Source of the DNA: Struthidea cinerea
Lineage: Eukaryota; Chordata; Aves; Passeriformes; Corcoracidae
DNA: 64,000 nucleotides
NCBI GenBank assembly: GCA_013397865.1
Contig: VZTI01000933.1
Location: 252,089-316,088 of the forward strand
Direction of reading: 5' to 3'
Below the pieces are notes generated by a model, which worked only from the letters and a program-made list of their open reading frames with translations, searched no databases and had not been told where the DNA came from. Made by a program: the position numbers and the translations under genes. Positions 63,991 through 64,000 of the stretch are shown piece after piece; position 1 is the first letter of the stretch; each line of letters starts with the position of its first letter.

Positions 63991-64000
63991 TAAGGACCGT

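Larger units (their letters stand above)
1..64000 (+). other. GRID1: GRID1 transcription unit, internal part (exons 9-15 and their introns)
   Basis: The whole window lies inside one + strand gene for the delta-1 ionotropic glutamate receptor subunit (GluD1), a postsynaptic membrane protein. It binds glycine or D-serine and, through its amino-terminal domain, bridges to presynaptic neurexin via cerebellins. Seven exons join in frame (phases 0,0,1,2,0,2,0 at their 3' ends) to give 456 codons, roughly residues 410-867 of a protein of about 1009 residues. GluD1 rather than GluD2 is chosen because stretches such as AENILGQPKRYKGF and APDGKYGHQL match GluD1 as I recall it and differ from GluD2. Neither the start codon nor the stop codon is inside the window. 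Exon numbers assume the mammalian 16-exon arrangement and are an inference. Confidence 0.96.
53163..64000 (+). other. GRID1: Start of intron 15 (at least 10.8 kb), final exon not reached
   Basis: The last GluD1 exon (cytoplasmic tail beginning DKEVNLEQVH in mammals, ending in a PDZ-binding motif) was looked for and not found, so it lies beyond 64000. The intron contains two AATAAA hexamers close to exon 15, a GC-richer patch at 53377-53720, a CR1 3' fragment at 54236, a G-rich segment at 55000-55460, a TA-rich run near 59797-59823 and a candidate conserved block near the right edge. Confidence 0.82.

Noticed and set aside
53163..64000. Search for the final GRID1 exon encoding the cytoplasmic tail
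   Set aside because: No frame resembles the expected tail (DKEVNLEQVHRR...), so the exon lies downstream.
1..64000. CRISPR arrays, tRNA or rRNA genes, bacterial operons or phage genes
   Set aside because: No regularly spaced repeats, no recognisable tRNA or rRNA sequence and no dense coding; composition and splice structure are vertebrate throughout.

Overview
The window is vertebrate nuclear DNA, most likely from a bird. The evidence is short exons with canonical AG/GT borders in long AT-rich, CpG-poor introns, two CR1-type LINE 3' ends (one with the typical 8-bp ATTCTATG-like tail), and a protein nearly identical to mammalian GluD1. A crocodilian or turtle cannot be excluded from the sequence alone. 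There is no sign of a prokaryote, plasmid or virus replicon.

The only gene I can support is GRID1 (glutamate ionotropic receptor delta type subunit 1), on the + strand and incomplete at both ends. Seven consecutive coding exons lie at 19900-20001, 21354-21551, 23472-23796, 25178-25316, 43902-44097, 51398-51564 and 52922-53162. Together they form 1368 nt (456 codons) with consistent splice phases. If the usual 16-exon mammalian layout holds, these are exons 9 to 15. They encode the linker after the amino-terminal domain, both halves of the ligand-binding domain (S1, S2), M1, the pore loop M2, M3 with its SYTANLAAF gate, and M4. The amino-terminal domain exons lie upstream of the window. The last exon, with the cytoplasmic tail and PDZ-binding C-terminus, lies downstream.

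Layout: 1-19899 is the 3' part of the intron before exon 9. 19900-25316 is a compact cluster of four exons (9-12). 25317-43901 is an 18.6 kb intron with a CR1 tail, a minus-strand solo LTR-like element, a 40-bp tandem duplication and candidate conserved regulatory DNA. 43902-53162 holds exons 13-15. 53163-64000 is the start of the final intron. No RNA gene, nested protein gene or CRISPR array was found. Open frames in the introns show no recognisable domains and are treated as chance.

Points worth a second look: a weak donor after exon 15 with a nearby in-frame stop and two AATAAA signals (possible short tail isoform); a CpG-rich exon 11; several unexplained hairpins; a CpG cluster with paired TCGCGA sites; the LTR-like element; and AT-rich blocks with clustered homeodomain-type sites. 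I do not see an undescribed multi-gene system here.
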